DNA from: Neodiprion pinetum
Lineage: Eukaryota > Arthropoda > Insecta > Hymenoptera > Diprionidae
DNA: 64,000 nucleotides
Direction: 5' to 3'
Assembly (NCBI RefSeq): GCF_021155775.2
Contig: NC_060236.1
Location: 34,310,548-34,374,547, forward strand
In this document: positions 13,805 through 26,859 of the stretch, in pieces
Numbering within the stretch: the first letter of the stretch is position 1
Layout: each line of letters begins with the position of its first letter
Translations under genes and position numbers: made by a program
Notes under the pieces: generated by a model
What the model saw: the letters and a program-made list of their open reading frames with translations, nothing else
Told to the model about the DNA's origin: nothing
Databases searched by the model: none

Positions 13805-14560
13805 GATATGATGAAAAAAAAAAATTCTAATATAGCAGGATAATTTATGCAACGCCGGAAAAACTTAATTGAGGCTCAGCTGCTCCATCTGTGACGGTAT
13901 ATTATTTTTCATCCCTTTCCAGTCTTGCTCTTGATTCAATTTTTTCAACACTCCGCCATTTACGCCGACGAAATTAACGATAAAGGAAATAGTGAGTGCA
14001 ATAATTGTACAACCAAACTATGAATCGTTTCGGAGAACACTGGCATAGACGTAAGGTAAATATAGAGTCGTACGACAATGACTACTGGGCTTTGCCCTCG
14101 AAATTTTGTCGGTCTCTCAGACATTCTGACGCAACGAAGCGCTGCTTCCTTCTCGTCATGCTTATTCGACAGACGCGTATGCATACATGTGTTATGTATT
14201 GACGCGGCTAGTTCTTTAAAGAAAATCACGAGTATCACAGCGGCGGGCGAAGTAGAGGAAGGGGGGAGGTGAAAGGAAGGAAAAGGAAGGGGCCGAGAAG
14301 AGGCGGGGAAATTTAGCAGCCGACGTAACAATCCGCACTAACTCTTTCTTATTACACTTACTCGCATCGCTGTACGACCTACAATTCGTTTAAAGGAGTA
14401 AAGCAGTTCTTATATGCTCCACGCTCAGCGCTCGAATCGGACGGAAATAGAATGACGCGCCTTGAACAACGTGATCCACGACGATGGCAACGCCGGTGTG
14501 CCGTGGCGAACGCGTCGCTCAGCCTTTCTTAAAATTCACGTTGATATAATGTAATACCTG

Positions 14561-14574
14561 CCCCCCCCCCCCCC
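14561..14574. repeat. Poly-C run
   Basis: Fourteen consecutive C followed by a C/T-rich tail to about 14591. Confidence 0.95.
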
Positions 14575-17500
14575 TCCTCCCCTCTTCTCCACCGACAACG
14601 GATCGATGCTGAGGAATTTCAGGCGGGATTTATTCATTCTCATCGTCAGCCTTGTTCTTAATTTTTTTTTCTCGCGACTGGGCAAAATTCGATTTTGCGT
14701 ATCCAAATTAGTGCGCAAAATAGTACATTCCCTTACTAGTGTCGGAATTAAATCAAAATATCTAGTTTACAAGAAAAAACATTTAATTCCGTTCGGAAAG
14801 TAGTACGTTCCCATACACTGGTGCGGGAAAAATAGTATACGCAACACGTGCGGGAATCACCGATTTTGCACACTAGTTGCGCAATTTACTATGTTTCAAA
14901 ATATTATCGTTAGCTACTTGGATATTTTTATTTAGTTACTTTCTTTCCCGCGCGTAAGGCTGAAGAATCCGATTAAGGATGCATGGAACATACCGTCGGG
15001 TCAGAAATGTACGAGTATTGGAACGAAAGGTTCAACTGAAGCAGATCAAGCTAAATCGAAAACTTCCGTGAAATCCAAAAAAATCACGCATCATTATTAA
15101 CACCATCAGAGAAATCACATCATTCTACTATTCTATTATCGAAAAATCGACCTAGCTTGTCCGATTCATTCATAAATTAATTTTCAATCAGTCACCTCTG
15201 ATTTTTCCTTCAGCTTTTCGGTTGACGGAATAAATCCGATATTTTATGAGCAATCGTTGTAATTTATAGATGATACATTTACGATTAAGCAAGAAATACG
15301 TGATTGATACTCAAAATTAAACCCAGGCCTTTTATGAAGAATTGATTTACGAATAAAATGAACTATTTTTCATCAGAATATCGGACAAGCGCGATTTAGA
15401 TTTCCAATTAAGAAATGAAAGAACGACGTATAATATCTGTGATATTATTATTATAATAAGGTGTGTACAGTTAAAAATCAATGTTCCAAATATTTGTTCC
15501 TGTATCATGTGGAGTTTATATACATATATATATAAGTTACTTTTTTTAGGTTAGATTCAGTGAGACGTTTTAAGCCTGTGCTTAATTACGTTTCTGTTAG
15601 AACGTTTTTGTTTACCATACCGTACATTTCATACATCCAATTAATTTCTTGGTATATTTATATCGTACTATATTTTCAGTGTGAGTATAACCTAAGTATA
15701 GTATCTAATTACACAAGTTTTTTCCGTTGTTTTCTTCCTCTCTCTGAATCGAATTTCCAGTAAATTTAATGCGATCAGGGAATGTGTCTAACGAGATAAT
15801 GAGCACCGATAATGATTATCATATCGGCGGAAGTTACGCATGCTGAACTGATCCAGGAAACATGGTCGTGAGTGAACCTTTGTCTTCGTGTAACTTCGTT
15901 AAAAACTTTTGGCTCAATTTTCCTAGAACAATGCGAAACGGTCTTCTGCGCAATCCACCGTGTAATAGCCACGTTTGAAGGTATTCGCGGAACTAGTTAA
16001 CTATCTGCACAATCATAGAAACCGGTTGTTGTACCCAAAAGTGAATAGCTCGGAAGAATTGGAATAAAAAAGAATTAAACTTCTTTCTCAAACCCTCCTG
16101 GCATTTCCATTTGTTTATTTATTGTTTTACAATTTATCCCATCTTCAAAAATGTTTTGTCTAGTGACGAATTGAACCTTGCGAAGTCTGAGCCATAGCCA
16201 TACAATTAATCGACTTGTATCGCTTCCATCTGTTTAAATAACAGCCGAGAACAGTGCGTAGGTACTTTTTTTCTCTGTTGCCTTATTAAACTCGGGATAA
16301 GTTAGCGGTAAAGAATTTTGAGCATTCCCTGTATCATTGTTCGTCTTCAAAGTAATTCCTCGCGAAAACTGTCAGTGAAACGATAATAGAAACCACCATT
16401 TGTGTAACTGACGGCGTACGTACACAGTGATTCGTAAATATTTAAAACTTGGATGGATACGTCGATTAGATATCGATATAGGATATTTAAGGAACAAGAT
16501 ATTTGGCGAATACCAGAGTAGATATCCATTGGATATCCGGAGGCATGTTATGGATCCGTCTATTCCGTTAGACGCAATGTCTATCCAATGACGTATATAA
16601 TTCTCTCAATTTCCATCTGAAACCTCGGTCGAAAAATTAATAACATACTTTTTAAACTCAATCAGTGTATTTGAAAATAAAACTTCACATTCAGTTGGAA
16701 AGGTAATTTTATAGTTGGAAGGTGAAATTCAAAGGGCTCTGGGTAAGAGAATGATATTTCATACCGAAACAATATGTACGGATTTTGCTTTTAGTATCTT
16801 TCACTATCTCAACATTTCACCACATACTTAATTGCTCTTGAAACGATAAGGTTTTCCGGTGTTTGAAGTAATTATTCCACAACAGCCGCGCAGACTCGAG
16901 CTGAAATATAGATGAATGTTATTACCAAGGAAATCCCAAGAAGAAGAAAACGTAGCTTTTATTCGGTTTCTGTGACGAAAGCGAGAAACAATATCCACTC
17001 GTTCTAAAAGCTGACAAATAATCCCACCGTCAGGGAATTTCCAACACATGTGATAACGTTATAATTAGTTTGTAGTCAAGTGAAGATAGGTTGAATTAGA
17101 TTGCATGCAACGATTCAAGGATGTATTTAGTGCACAATCAAATACCGAAGTTTACAATCAATCACCGAATTAATGTCCGATAAGTTTTATCAGAGGTCTA
17201 TCATCCTGGTATAGAAAAAATGTCCAATTTCAATTGATAATGGCTCGCTTCGTCTGTAAATGAATTCCACATAAAACACTTGATATGATATTTTGGTAAA
17301 AGGAACATATTTTGGCATACAGCATTAGTTTATTATAACTTGTGTTGATTTTAAGTTTGTACAGTTAATTTAAGAGTTGGACAAAAATTGTTATTTATTG
17401 ATACTGTACATGCATACACGGTTGCAGTTTTTTCATTAAAGAAAGAAAGGCAGAATAACATAATGTCTAAGAATATCTTGTCAATTGAATTCTTTCCGTT

Positions 17501-19986
17501 GCAAATTCACTCTTTCTTGTTGTTTTCCACATTTTTAAACCTGACGAGTCAACTTGACTCCGCAATTTTTTCGATCGGACATTTTTTGGATGAACCGTAT
17601 TACGGCTGATACATACTTAAGATCCATGGTGAGAAAATTAGACTACTTTAAACCAATGTTAGTGTGGACAATTTGCAAACAAGATCCGCTGTGAAGTCAC
17701 GGTCTGATAAATTTTGTCTGTAGTTACAGTGAGAAATATGGCAGGCAAAGTTGCGCCTGATATACCATTGGCATATACCTTGTTCAACGAGGTTTAAGAA
17801 TATCGTTGACCCGGGTATCCATGTAGCTCGGTTGGTGTATTAGGCGAGGTGAAGCCATACTATGTTCAGTCTTATCGTTAGTTGATGCTGAACAGACCTA
17901 TCGTTTCATTACCTTAATGATGTCGACGATTACCACCAGTAGCTTCGTAAACAAAATCTCACCGGTCCGAATATAAACTGAATATGTGTATACGCGTATG
18001 ATACAGCTAGTAACCTGCACGGATCGCCGAGGAATTAAGTTCCTTCTATTAAAATCCGCAGCTCGATCGGAGTTCCTTCGAACAATGGCCGAACAGTTGG
18101 ATCAGATCGAGGTTGGACGGTAGCTTAGTACCGGAAATATTTCGAGGATTACTACCCGCTTCAGACCTCTGGTCACGTAATATACACGGAACGAATTTAC
18201 GTTGTAACATAGACGTAGTATGTATCAGAAGTCGATTTGTCGTTGGAAAACCGTTGCATGACTGCGCTGCGTTTTCTTTAATTAATTTAAAAGTTCAAAC
18301 TACCGTCGACTTTTAATCGTAACTCATCGATCGAAAATCCGCGCGTTTCGCGTGATTCGCTGCAGGCGAATGACGTCACGTTGCCAGCACCTCCAACGGA
18401 CGCTTCTGGAACTATCTGGTAAATTTCGCGGAAATTGAAGTGAAAATACGTTTTTTCGCGCGAGTACGTAAGGTGGGTATTTTTTCTGTCGACTATGGAG
18501 GAGGACGGGCGATCGTTCAAGGTTCGCAAAGGTGTTCGCGATTCACCATGAAAATAGAAAAGCGAAAAGCCATCCGTCCACGTCGCGCTGCCTATAGGGA
18601 ATAGATAAAACGATGAGTAATATTGCTAAACAATGGTTAACTGTTAAGTTTAACATAACACACACACGTGTATACAAGCTGAAGGTGGCGTAAACCATCC
18701 GAAAATAACCATGCAGGTCCAGAGACGGCCACACTTGGTAGCTTCGGTCTGTCTCTCTTTCCTTCACACTCGCCCAACCCTCTCCGCCATTTTCCAGAGC
18801 CGTTGAGGAACAAAGTGTTAAGTTACTCAAAGTCAAGTTCGATCCTCTTACCAAACTTCAATGCCGTTACTCCGTTCACATCGCTTCCCTCCAACCCCCA
18901 CCCCGTCATTTTTCACCTGCAGGATTCTCCACTGATTCCTCCATTTCCATCCGACTTCCGGTGAGACTCTCTTCGACTCTTTTCTTGGAGCCTTGCGCCT
19001 CGATGGATATGCAGTCTTATGCTCGTGCAAGGTATATACGACATGTAATTACACTTGGCCGGATGCCTGCTGCTTCTGTCGCCTACGGCTTGAGACAATG
19101 GATATATTTTACGTATGTACCTTTCAAGCCCACCTCGTAAACCCAGCAGCCTGGTTTATACCCAGCAACAAATAAACCAAGATGATAATTAGTTCGGCGA
19201 ATATATCATCGAGGCATTACTCAACCCTCCGTGATTTGAAACGGGCGAACCCGTTTTGCACTAGACGCTTCAACCACTTTGTTAACTTCTGAGGAAACCC
19301 GATGTGTGGTACATTAAATACCGTCTGCACTTACAATTAAATTGGTTCGCTGCTCATCGCAAAACTCTAATCTCTGATCTCCTTAATCCTCAAGAACTTT
19401 GCAGTTCGTGTCTCTTCTGTGTGTGCAGGTACCGTAATTTTTGGCCGCCTCGCGAGAGCGCCATGCGTTATGCAAAATGCGAAATACGCTTCTGTTCGTT
19501 CGTCAAGAAAGATCAATATTATGCAAGAAAGTTTTCATTCAACTGAAGCATTCGGACGAATAACTGTTTTCATGGTAATTTTATTACCTGTCGATATGTT
19601 ACGGATTTTTCGAATCTAAAAATCTGGACTACCTAACCTCTTCATGTTAGAAAACTGATGGATAAAAAAAAAAAAAAAACTGCACGACGCGAGGAATGAT
19701 TCGGCAAGATGAAGTTGTTGGATGAAATTGCGTCAATTATCGCGTGAAATGTTTTTTTTTTTCTTCCTCATTCATATATAATGTAACAGTAGTCCCACGG
19801 TAAGATATACATATAGCCAAATTATGAAGAGAGGTCAAGTCAACATGTCTACAGCATCAATAAAAATAAATTGAGATAGGAATGTCTTATCCAAATAACG
19901 AGAAAGAATTAAACTTTTCTTATATCTTGTATGTTTATTTAATTTTTTTATTTTCTCTGAACTTCATGTTTCTTCATACGTAAGAG

Positions 19987-20026
19987 AATGATGATGATGA
20001 TGATGACAATGAAGGTGATGATGAAC
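19987..20026. repeat. (GAT)n imperfect microsatellite
   Basis: GATGATGATGATGATGACAA followed by further GATGATGA units. Confidence 0.85.
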
Positions 20027-21053
20027 TAAAATTGATCCACATGAATATATACAGAGTTTCTTTTTCTTTTGAATGGTCCTATAGGATCCTTTGGGCTGGA
20101 TCGTGAACGTTTATTAACCATTTATTCTGCCGATCGACGGACTCTTTATGATCATTATCGAATTTTATTGACATCGTGAAAACGTGGAGTAGATAATGTT
20201 TTGCCCCGCGGAAAATAAATTCATGTAAAGAAAACATATATTATACACTATGGAAGATGGTAAAACTTTCCTCGGACAATATTGACCGAATTTCAAGTTT
20301 TTTTAAATATTATTATAATGTCACGTACGTACATTTCGATGTATTTTCAAATATCTACTTTTATATTCATGTAACCATGAGCACATTTACTATATGTATA
20401 ATAATTGTACACGCACATTTCTATCTGCAATGTGACACATACCTCATGTTGTTTATCTTGTTATCAGTACATTATAACGATAATTCAGTCGATATCGCTG
20501 GACGTTCAACTCCTTCAAGCTGGAACTATCTTTACAGGAAAACTTGATTCTACAGGCATTATGTTATCGTAAAAAGAAAAAAAAGAACTATTTCACCCAA
20601 ATCTTTTCAAACCACAAAATATATTTAATGTATTTATAGCACAGTCATGTCACTTTGATGTAACCAATTTTCCCTTTCATCTAACAATGACATCTACATG
20701 TGTATTATGAATTATTTTTTTCGATTTCCTCACCGTTTCTACGTATGTAACAATTGACACAATTTACGCACATCGGTGATAACAATAATTCATACGCATA
20801 CTGTTACCGCGGGACGACTACATTAATCAACGATTAATTTACGCAGCTTCTGTTTAACTGTGACGTCGGATCTTCAGAGGTTTGCTAATCAAATTCAAGG
20901 AATTCAAACAAACGTACCGCAAAGACGTTCACCGCGCGTCCGCCTTCTATCACAAAGATAAAACTAAAAGTATGACGTTTGTTTGATGGCTTTGTACGTT
21001 TTAAGTCTTTTTTTTTCTTCTCACCCTTGCCTTTCTGTCCCCCCCCAAGAGAA

Positions 21054-21073
21054 AGAGAGAGAGAGAGAGAGAG
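21054..21073. repeat. (AG)n microsatellite
   Basis: About ten AG units preceded by a C run (21039-21046). Confidence 0.9.
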
Positions 21074-21290
21074 TGAGATAACAGTAAATGTTTGAACTGC
21101 AGAAGAGCTCACTTGTTTACACATCTATGTAGAGTGACGCACATAACTCTTGTCACAAAAATGGTTAATTGTTTCGAATATACGCGTGTGGTGTACATAT
21201 TATAACGTGTGTCATAACATCTGCCTATACAGATAGACGCAGATAGATGTAAAAAAAAAAAAACGTGTTGAATTTTTTAATTCTATATTA

Positions 21291-21519
21291 AAGTAAGATG
21301 TACCAGTTACTGACCTTGTCCCAATTATTGAGCTTTTTTGTTGTATCTGTTTGATCTTTAGTTATAAAATTACCAGAAAATAAATTTTCAGCGTCTCACC
21401 CTGTAGCAATTGGTTTTAGTCATCGAGAAATTCGTAATTTGTGCCATCAGTTTATAATTTTGGAAAATAAAAGGGTCAATAATTGGGTCCAAACGTGTTA
21501 ATAACTGGTGCACTTACCT
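21291..21519. mobile_element. TA-flanked short inverted-repeat element, family A copy 2
   Basis: Second copy of the family at 2453-2663. The left end reads AAGTAAGATGTACCAGTTAC and the right end, complemented, AGGTAAGTGCACCAGTTATT. TA flanks lie at 21289-21290 and 21520-21521. It is 229 bp, about 20 bp longer than copy 1. The extra length lies near the right end, where the GGGTCAATAA / TTAATAACTGG sub-terminal motif is doubled (about 21473-21508). Non-coding. Confidence 0.75.
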
Positions 21520-21521
21520 TA

Positions 21522-22925
21522 ATGTGGTAAAAATAAAGGTCAGGGCTTTTTGGCACGATTATGAAAAAGGAAACGTTCCGGGGGGAAATTATTCACTGAC
21601 GAGATAATAATTTCCAATACCGAAATGACGGGCTAACATTGAGTAATATGCCCGCGGCTAACAGATGCGTCAACAATCGCATTTTCTCTAAATTCAGTAT
21701 CGTTATAATTACCCTCCGACCTGAATAATTCAAGCTCTCGGAATTTTTTTTTTTTTTGTCACTTTTGTTTTTGAACCGAGATAATTCTTCGACTGAAAAT
21801 CGGTCAATTACTGCCAGAGCGGCGACGCGTATGCGGATACACGTTGGCATATAGTTACTCGGGCGAAGTTATATCCTTCATCTCGTTAATTAACTCGATT
21901 CCCAACGTCGCTTCGTTGTTAATTAGCTATGGTATAGGCACAAGGTTGATACTGATACGAGCGAGTCCTCGTATACCTATTTGACGGGATTTCCACAGTG
22001 CACGATGTATAAACTCTTCCTACGTCCCTGAGGGTGAAACAAAAAAACAGAGGGAAATGACAAGCGAATAACGGGGGATACAAAAGATCGTGATGAGCAA
22101 ATTTCGCCCCCTACATCATTTTGTGGAAAGTGCCGTAGAGTGGTGGCTCTGTCGTCTTCATGCTTCGTGCTCGTGAAAATGATAACAATACTACGCTTAT
22201 TGAGAGATTGCCATCCTTTTTTTTTCTGCACTCAATGTTCGAAATGTGAAAATATCATACACTTAATGGCCTGGAAGCCGATCAGTCAATTATTCATCAA
22301 CATTTTAAACCAGCCCGCATCCACAGAGCTTAATTCTTTTCCCACGGGTATCTTAATGCAAGCAGGGTAACAGCAGTCGGCCTATTACGAGGATGATGGA
22401 GTTTACCGACCGAGTAGGCAAATCGTATTTTCCACTTTTTTCCACTCATGAGTGAGGAAAGTGTTTTATAATTCGGAAGATGATAGAATTTTGTAGTTGT
22501 GCCTGTGCGGTCACTAAAATAAGTTTCGAAAAATTAACCGGAGCAGTGCAGTAAATATTCTTGCAGCTTATTCTTACTCGTTTTGAGGTTATGGCACGAT
22601 TTCCCCGTACCTGAATCCCATGCTTCTTATATCTCTCTATCAATGTTCCAAACTTTTTTTGGTGGCCACATAACGACGATCATAAACCCTACAATCATTT
22701 TCCAAAGTTGGAAGCAACTTTGTCCCTCAGGGGATGAAAAAGCCTGTGACATGATTTTCAGAATTCGTCGGTAAAACTCGAAGGTTCGACTTCCCCTTAA
22801 CGTCCAAGTGTCGCAAACTCGCGAGAATGATCACTGCCACAGGTAGTCTACATCTAATTTTATATTTCGAAAACTGCATACCGAACGATATTTTAACTTG
22901 ACCCAGTACGTAAATACGGTACAGT
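21522..22925. other. Non-coding stretch
   Basis: No gene, repeat with clear ends or conserved site recognised. A poly-T run interrupts it near 21745. Confidence 0.5.
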
Positions 22926-22933
22926 ACCTACAG
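22926..22933. repeat. Target-site duplication (left), ACCTACAG
   Basis: Eight bases identical to 23165-23172, immediately outside the inverted repeat of the element at 22934-23164. Confidence 0.9.
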
Positions 22934-23164
22934 CAGCCCCCTGACACTCACCACTGATCGTATAGTAAAAAAATTGTACGCGTCTTGTCCCCGTTTTTTA
23001 GTTCCTCTACGTGGCGCTAGTAGTAGACTTCTGACACGCTCGCTGCCCTCGCTGACCGCGCGCAAGCTCGTCAGGTAAATACTAGCGCCACTAGTGGTGG
23101 AAATTGGCGGCAGAATCGAGGGACATTTTGCGAACCACTTTTAGCACCGTGTGTCAGGGGGCTG
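22934..23164. mobile_element. Non-autonomous hAT-type element
   Basis: A 231-bp element with perfect 14-bp terminal inverted repeats, CAGCCCCCTGACAC at 22934-22947 and its complement at 23151-23164. It is flanked by a perfect 8-bp direct duplication, ACCTACAG. An 8-bp duplication and ends beginning with CAG are hallmarks of the hAT superfamily. The interior contains a second inverted pair built on TAGCGCCA/TGGCGCTA and no coding sequence, so it depends on a transposase made elsewhere. The perfect ends and duplication argue for a relatively young insertion. Confidence 0.88.
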
Positions 23165-23172
23165 ACCTACAG
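23165..23172. repeat. Target-site duplication (right), ACCTACAG
   Basis: Identical to 22926-22933. Confidence 0.9.
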
Positions 23173-25733
23173 TACTATAGTTTCTGTGATCCAGCATCCG
23201 CCCTGCGTCAGCTCAGCCTGCGACCAGAACTACGCGATCATGCAAGTTTGATAGTTTGTGATTGGTCAGCCACGTCACAAGAAGTGACGCCGTATCAGAA
23301 ATAAATTCAGAGCTGAAAACATTTTTGGACTACACGCGCAACGTGTTTTTTTTAATCCGCTGCTGTCCCAGAAGTTTTATTAAAAAATTGAGGCTTCGTG
23401 TATTGTGTCGTTGATAAATTCTTGGGTTGAGATAACTAAACTACAGATGAAACATGACAATCCCACCTCAAAGAGGAACATCAATGCCTAATAGTGCGGA
23501 AAATTATACTTGACATATTATAATTGATCTGACAGTGAAAGTATGACTAAGAAGTATTTACTTTATGCCAAAGAGGTTTCAGACCGCGCCGTGGGTTTAC
23601 AATCCGTGACATCTAGTGAGGAGAAAATGACTTCTTTTGTTCTTGGAATAGAATGAAAGAACAGAGACAATTAAAAATTTACACTCGGTAAAAATCTGCT
23701 GCCCACAAAGGTCTGTAACCAAAAAACTGTACAGGTTTTTTTTATATTGTCTTTCATGATTTTCACTCACTGAAACCGGGAAAAATAATCAAAAAGTTCC
23801 ATCACGTCAGGTTTTTTCTTGAACTCGTGTTTGTAGTTTCATTTAGAGTGAAACTCCCGTTTAATTCTAAATCTGTTATCCTATTCTTGATTCTAAAAAT
23901 CCCACGCAAAAGTGATTTCTTACTTTCATTTTATATGAATTAGAGTGAGACTCACGAATAAATACAAGTAGGGTAACAGAAAATGGAAAGCGGAAGCGTC
24001 TTCGGAGGTGTATCAAAGAGAGGATGAAAAGGTTTCATGGGCGAAAAGAATGAACACGAAATGTTAAATACGTTTCGTAAAGAAATTGTTAGTTTAATTT
24101 TAAAAGAAATGCTGATAGTAATAAAATGCTAGTTTTTTCATTATTGTTATACTTTTTTTCATGCAAAAACCTTGTATTTAGCAAGAATACTCTACGTGAT
24201 AGAGGAAAATGGAAGTGATTATTGGATTCAGCACACTCGAAAATGTGATTTTTACCAAAAACATCCCATGCAACTGAGAAGAAACTTTTTTTTTCAGACC
24301 TATCCAATTTTAATTCGCATTGAAATTTATTTCACCGTTTCGCGCTACGTGTGTATGGACAATACATGTTGTGCCGTGGACGTCTATGTAAGAGAGATTG
24401 ATCTGGAGAAACCATTAGAGACACGTGTAGGTATGGTTGTGCGTACATTTATGTGTGTGTGTGTCATACTCGAGAATTTGAGAGTCACTGGCCAATACCT
24501 ACCAAGATGATGTTATTCGGTCTGTGAGCAGCGTATAAATAACCTTTGGTAGCTTTCCGAGTTCCGAGCTCCTGGACCACTTTGAGTTGCACACGTGTCA
24601 ATTTAGCAGGGAAACCGAGCTGTAGGCACAAGATGGAAGGGAAGTTGGATGGGTGAATGGCGGGTTAGTTACCTACTCCATAAAACCTCACGCTATACTT
24701 ATAGATAATCTAATTTTGGAAACAATTCCTCTCTCTCTATCTCTCGTTCTCGTTCTCCTTGTCTTTCTTTCGCCGGGTCTTCAAGTATAACGTATTCGCA
24801 ATTACGAAAAAACGCAACTCAATTTATGAAGGTTGATAACCACTTTATCGCTCAATCAGACCATCGCGCGAATCCGCATATTCGTTTTTCAAATTTATTT
24901 CTGTTTTTATTGTTCGCTCCGGGGCTAAGACGCGAAATAAATCTTCAGAGTTTACTCATTTGAACACTACACTGAGCTGGTAGTAAATTCCCGCGAATTT
25001 GAACGATTATATGATATAAATATTTGATCATCCATGGAAGAAAAAAAAATCAACAATCCGCACGACTTCTTTTCTTCCCAGTTCCTCTCCGCCTTTTATT
25101 GTATATTTACTCTGAAATTTTCGCGATTTCAAATGCTTGACATTCATTATCTGGTTCGTCTGAAATTTCCCTCGATTTCCTCTTGAATTCGCGGAAGGGG
25201 GGGGGGGGGGGGGGGGGGGGGACACGGATTTGATTTTCAACCGGCGGTACCGAGGCGTCACTCAGTAGTTGTATCGATCATTTAAAATTGACATTCAATT
25301 ATAACCTGCATCCGTTGGGATTGAAAATTTTGTCGTTCCTCGGACGTACGCGTGGTTGGTTTGAATTTCACGTAGTGCAAATGCCTTCGGGGTATACAGC
25401 AGGGTAGAATACGTAGACGAGATTGATTTCCGCTGCACGAAACATTCAACGAATCCGGCTCGCTGTCCTCGGAATTATCATGCCAAGTCATGAAACGGTG
25501 ATGCACCTTGATGCCTGCATCAACCCTCAAGTCCCCTGAGGGGTTTTTCACAATTATGCGCAGTATTAAACGTTGTTGCTATAATTAATTCACCCTTCAA
25601 CTCTTCGTTCTCCCTTCTTTACTGACTTCAGTAAAGAATGTTGGGAATATTAGGGTATTTGAATTACGTTGTGAATCAAGGGAAGAAAAAGTGGAGAGAA
25701 TTTAAGAAATGTTGGGTTAATCTATCAAGTTTT
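23173..25733. other. Non-coding stretch with a poly-G tract
   Basis: No gene recognised. Holds GT-rich sequence near 24460 and a 25-base G run at 25197-25221. Confidence 0.5.
25197..25221. repeat. Poly-G run of 25
   Basis: Twenty-five consecutive G on the + strand. Length may be unreliable in the assembly. Confidence 0.9.
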
Positions 25734-26859
25734 ACGAGATGAAAGTTAGTAACGTTGGGGTAACTAAACGTTAGAGAAGAATTTCTGTTCTATAATTTTG
25801 TAATGAGTCTGAAGAACTCAATTTTCCAAAATACTACTGCGTTTTGCTTTTTCGATTTTTACTAAATTTAAGAACGAATTCTAACCTTCCAAAGTAACGA
25901 TTTTTCCGGGTAATGAGTGAACGTTATACATGGGTCATTCCACCAATTATTGACTGAAGTTGTGCCGGGGGGTCTGAATTCTACATAACAAAATATTTTA
26001 TTGAAAAGTACATAACAAAGAGAGCTTTCATGATGTTTTTCAAATATTTTCGCCGAACCCTTTCGCAGGTACAGTAGAACGAAAATTGCAAGATTTCCAA
26101 TTGTTAACTTTAGATATTAAAAATATCAATCCCTTGTAAAATTTCTAAAAATATATTGAATAATGGTTTTTGTGTAAAAAAATTTCAGCTTCTTGAAAAA
26201 AATATTTTCAATTTCCTCCAGTGTCGAGAAAACCCTGAAAAATGAGGTCAAAAAGTGAAAAACGCTTTTTCTACCAATATGTCATTTCTTATATTTTTTA
26301 AAATATTTTTTTCGAAAAACTGTGACGGCAGCACAATACAGATCGGCAATTCATCACAAAACTTTTAACTTTATTTTGCTATTATTGTATGCTTTATTTT
26401 AAATATTCCCAAAATAAAAAAATACATTTTCCGTGTAAAAAAGTCTGAACTTTTCGAAAATAATATAAAAAATGACACATTGGTAGAAAAAGCGTTTTTT
26501 ACTTTTTGAACCCATTTTTCAGGGTTTTCCCGACACTGGAGGAAATTGAAAATATTTTTTTCAGAACGCTCAGATTTTTTTTACACAAAAACCATTATTC
26601 AATACATTTTTACGAATTTTACAAGGGATTGATATTTTTAATATCTAAAGTCAACAATTGGAAATCTTTCAATTTTCGATCTACTGTATCTTCGAAAGGG
26701 TTCGACGAAAAAATTTGAAAAAAATCATGAAAGCTCTCTGTGTTATGCACTTTTCAATAAAATTTCTTGTTATGCAGAGTTCAGACCCCCCGGCACAACT
26801 TCAGTCAATAATTGGTGGAATGACCCATATATTAACGTTACAACATTTTTCAACCTCGT
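25734..26859. mobile_element. Family C element, copy 2, split by a later insertion
   Basis: The outer ends are ACGAG, a short spacer, then AAGTTAGTAACGTT at 25734 and, complemented, ACGAGGTTGAAAAATGTTGT at 26859. They match the ends of the copies at 13593 and 33804. Removing the 901-bp insert at 25929-26829 and one TA leaves about 223 bp, the size of the other copies. The join then reads across the right inverted repeat just as in copy 1 (GTGAACG...TAACGTTAC compared with ATCGTTGCGATAACGTTAC). The family C copy was therefore in place first. Confidence 0.75.
25929..26829. mobile_element. TA-flanked foldback element inserted into a family C element
   Basis: A 901-bp palindromic element. Its arms of about 390 bp (25929-26320 and 26440-26829) are inverted copies around a short AT-rich centre. 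The end reads (C/T)ATGGGTCATTCCACCAAT, followed inward by CTGAAGTTGTGCCGGGGGGT. TA lies directly outside both ends (25927-25928 and 26830-26831). There is no coding frame longer than the chance frames within the arms. The transposase is absent, and the TA duplication suggests a Tc1/mariner-type mover. A transcript through it would fold into a long hairpin. Confidence 0.85.

Larger units (their letters stand above)
13805..21288. other. Non-coding stretch
   Basis: Long AT-rich interval with no recognised gene. It holds a poly-C run (14561-14574), a GAT-rich tract (19987-20026), an AG microsatellite (about 21054-21073), and a perfect TGACGTCA at 18371-18378. The 18290-19100 part is GC-richer and open in several frames on both strands without any recognisable domain. 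Confidence 0.5.

Noticed and set aside
13960..14331. 123-codon - frame
   Set aside because: Low-complexity S/P/F-rich translation, overlapped by two + frames, no recognisable domain.
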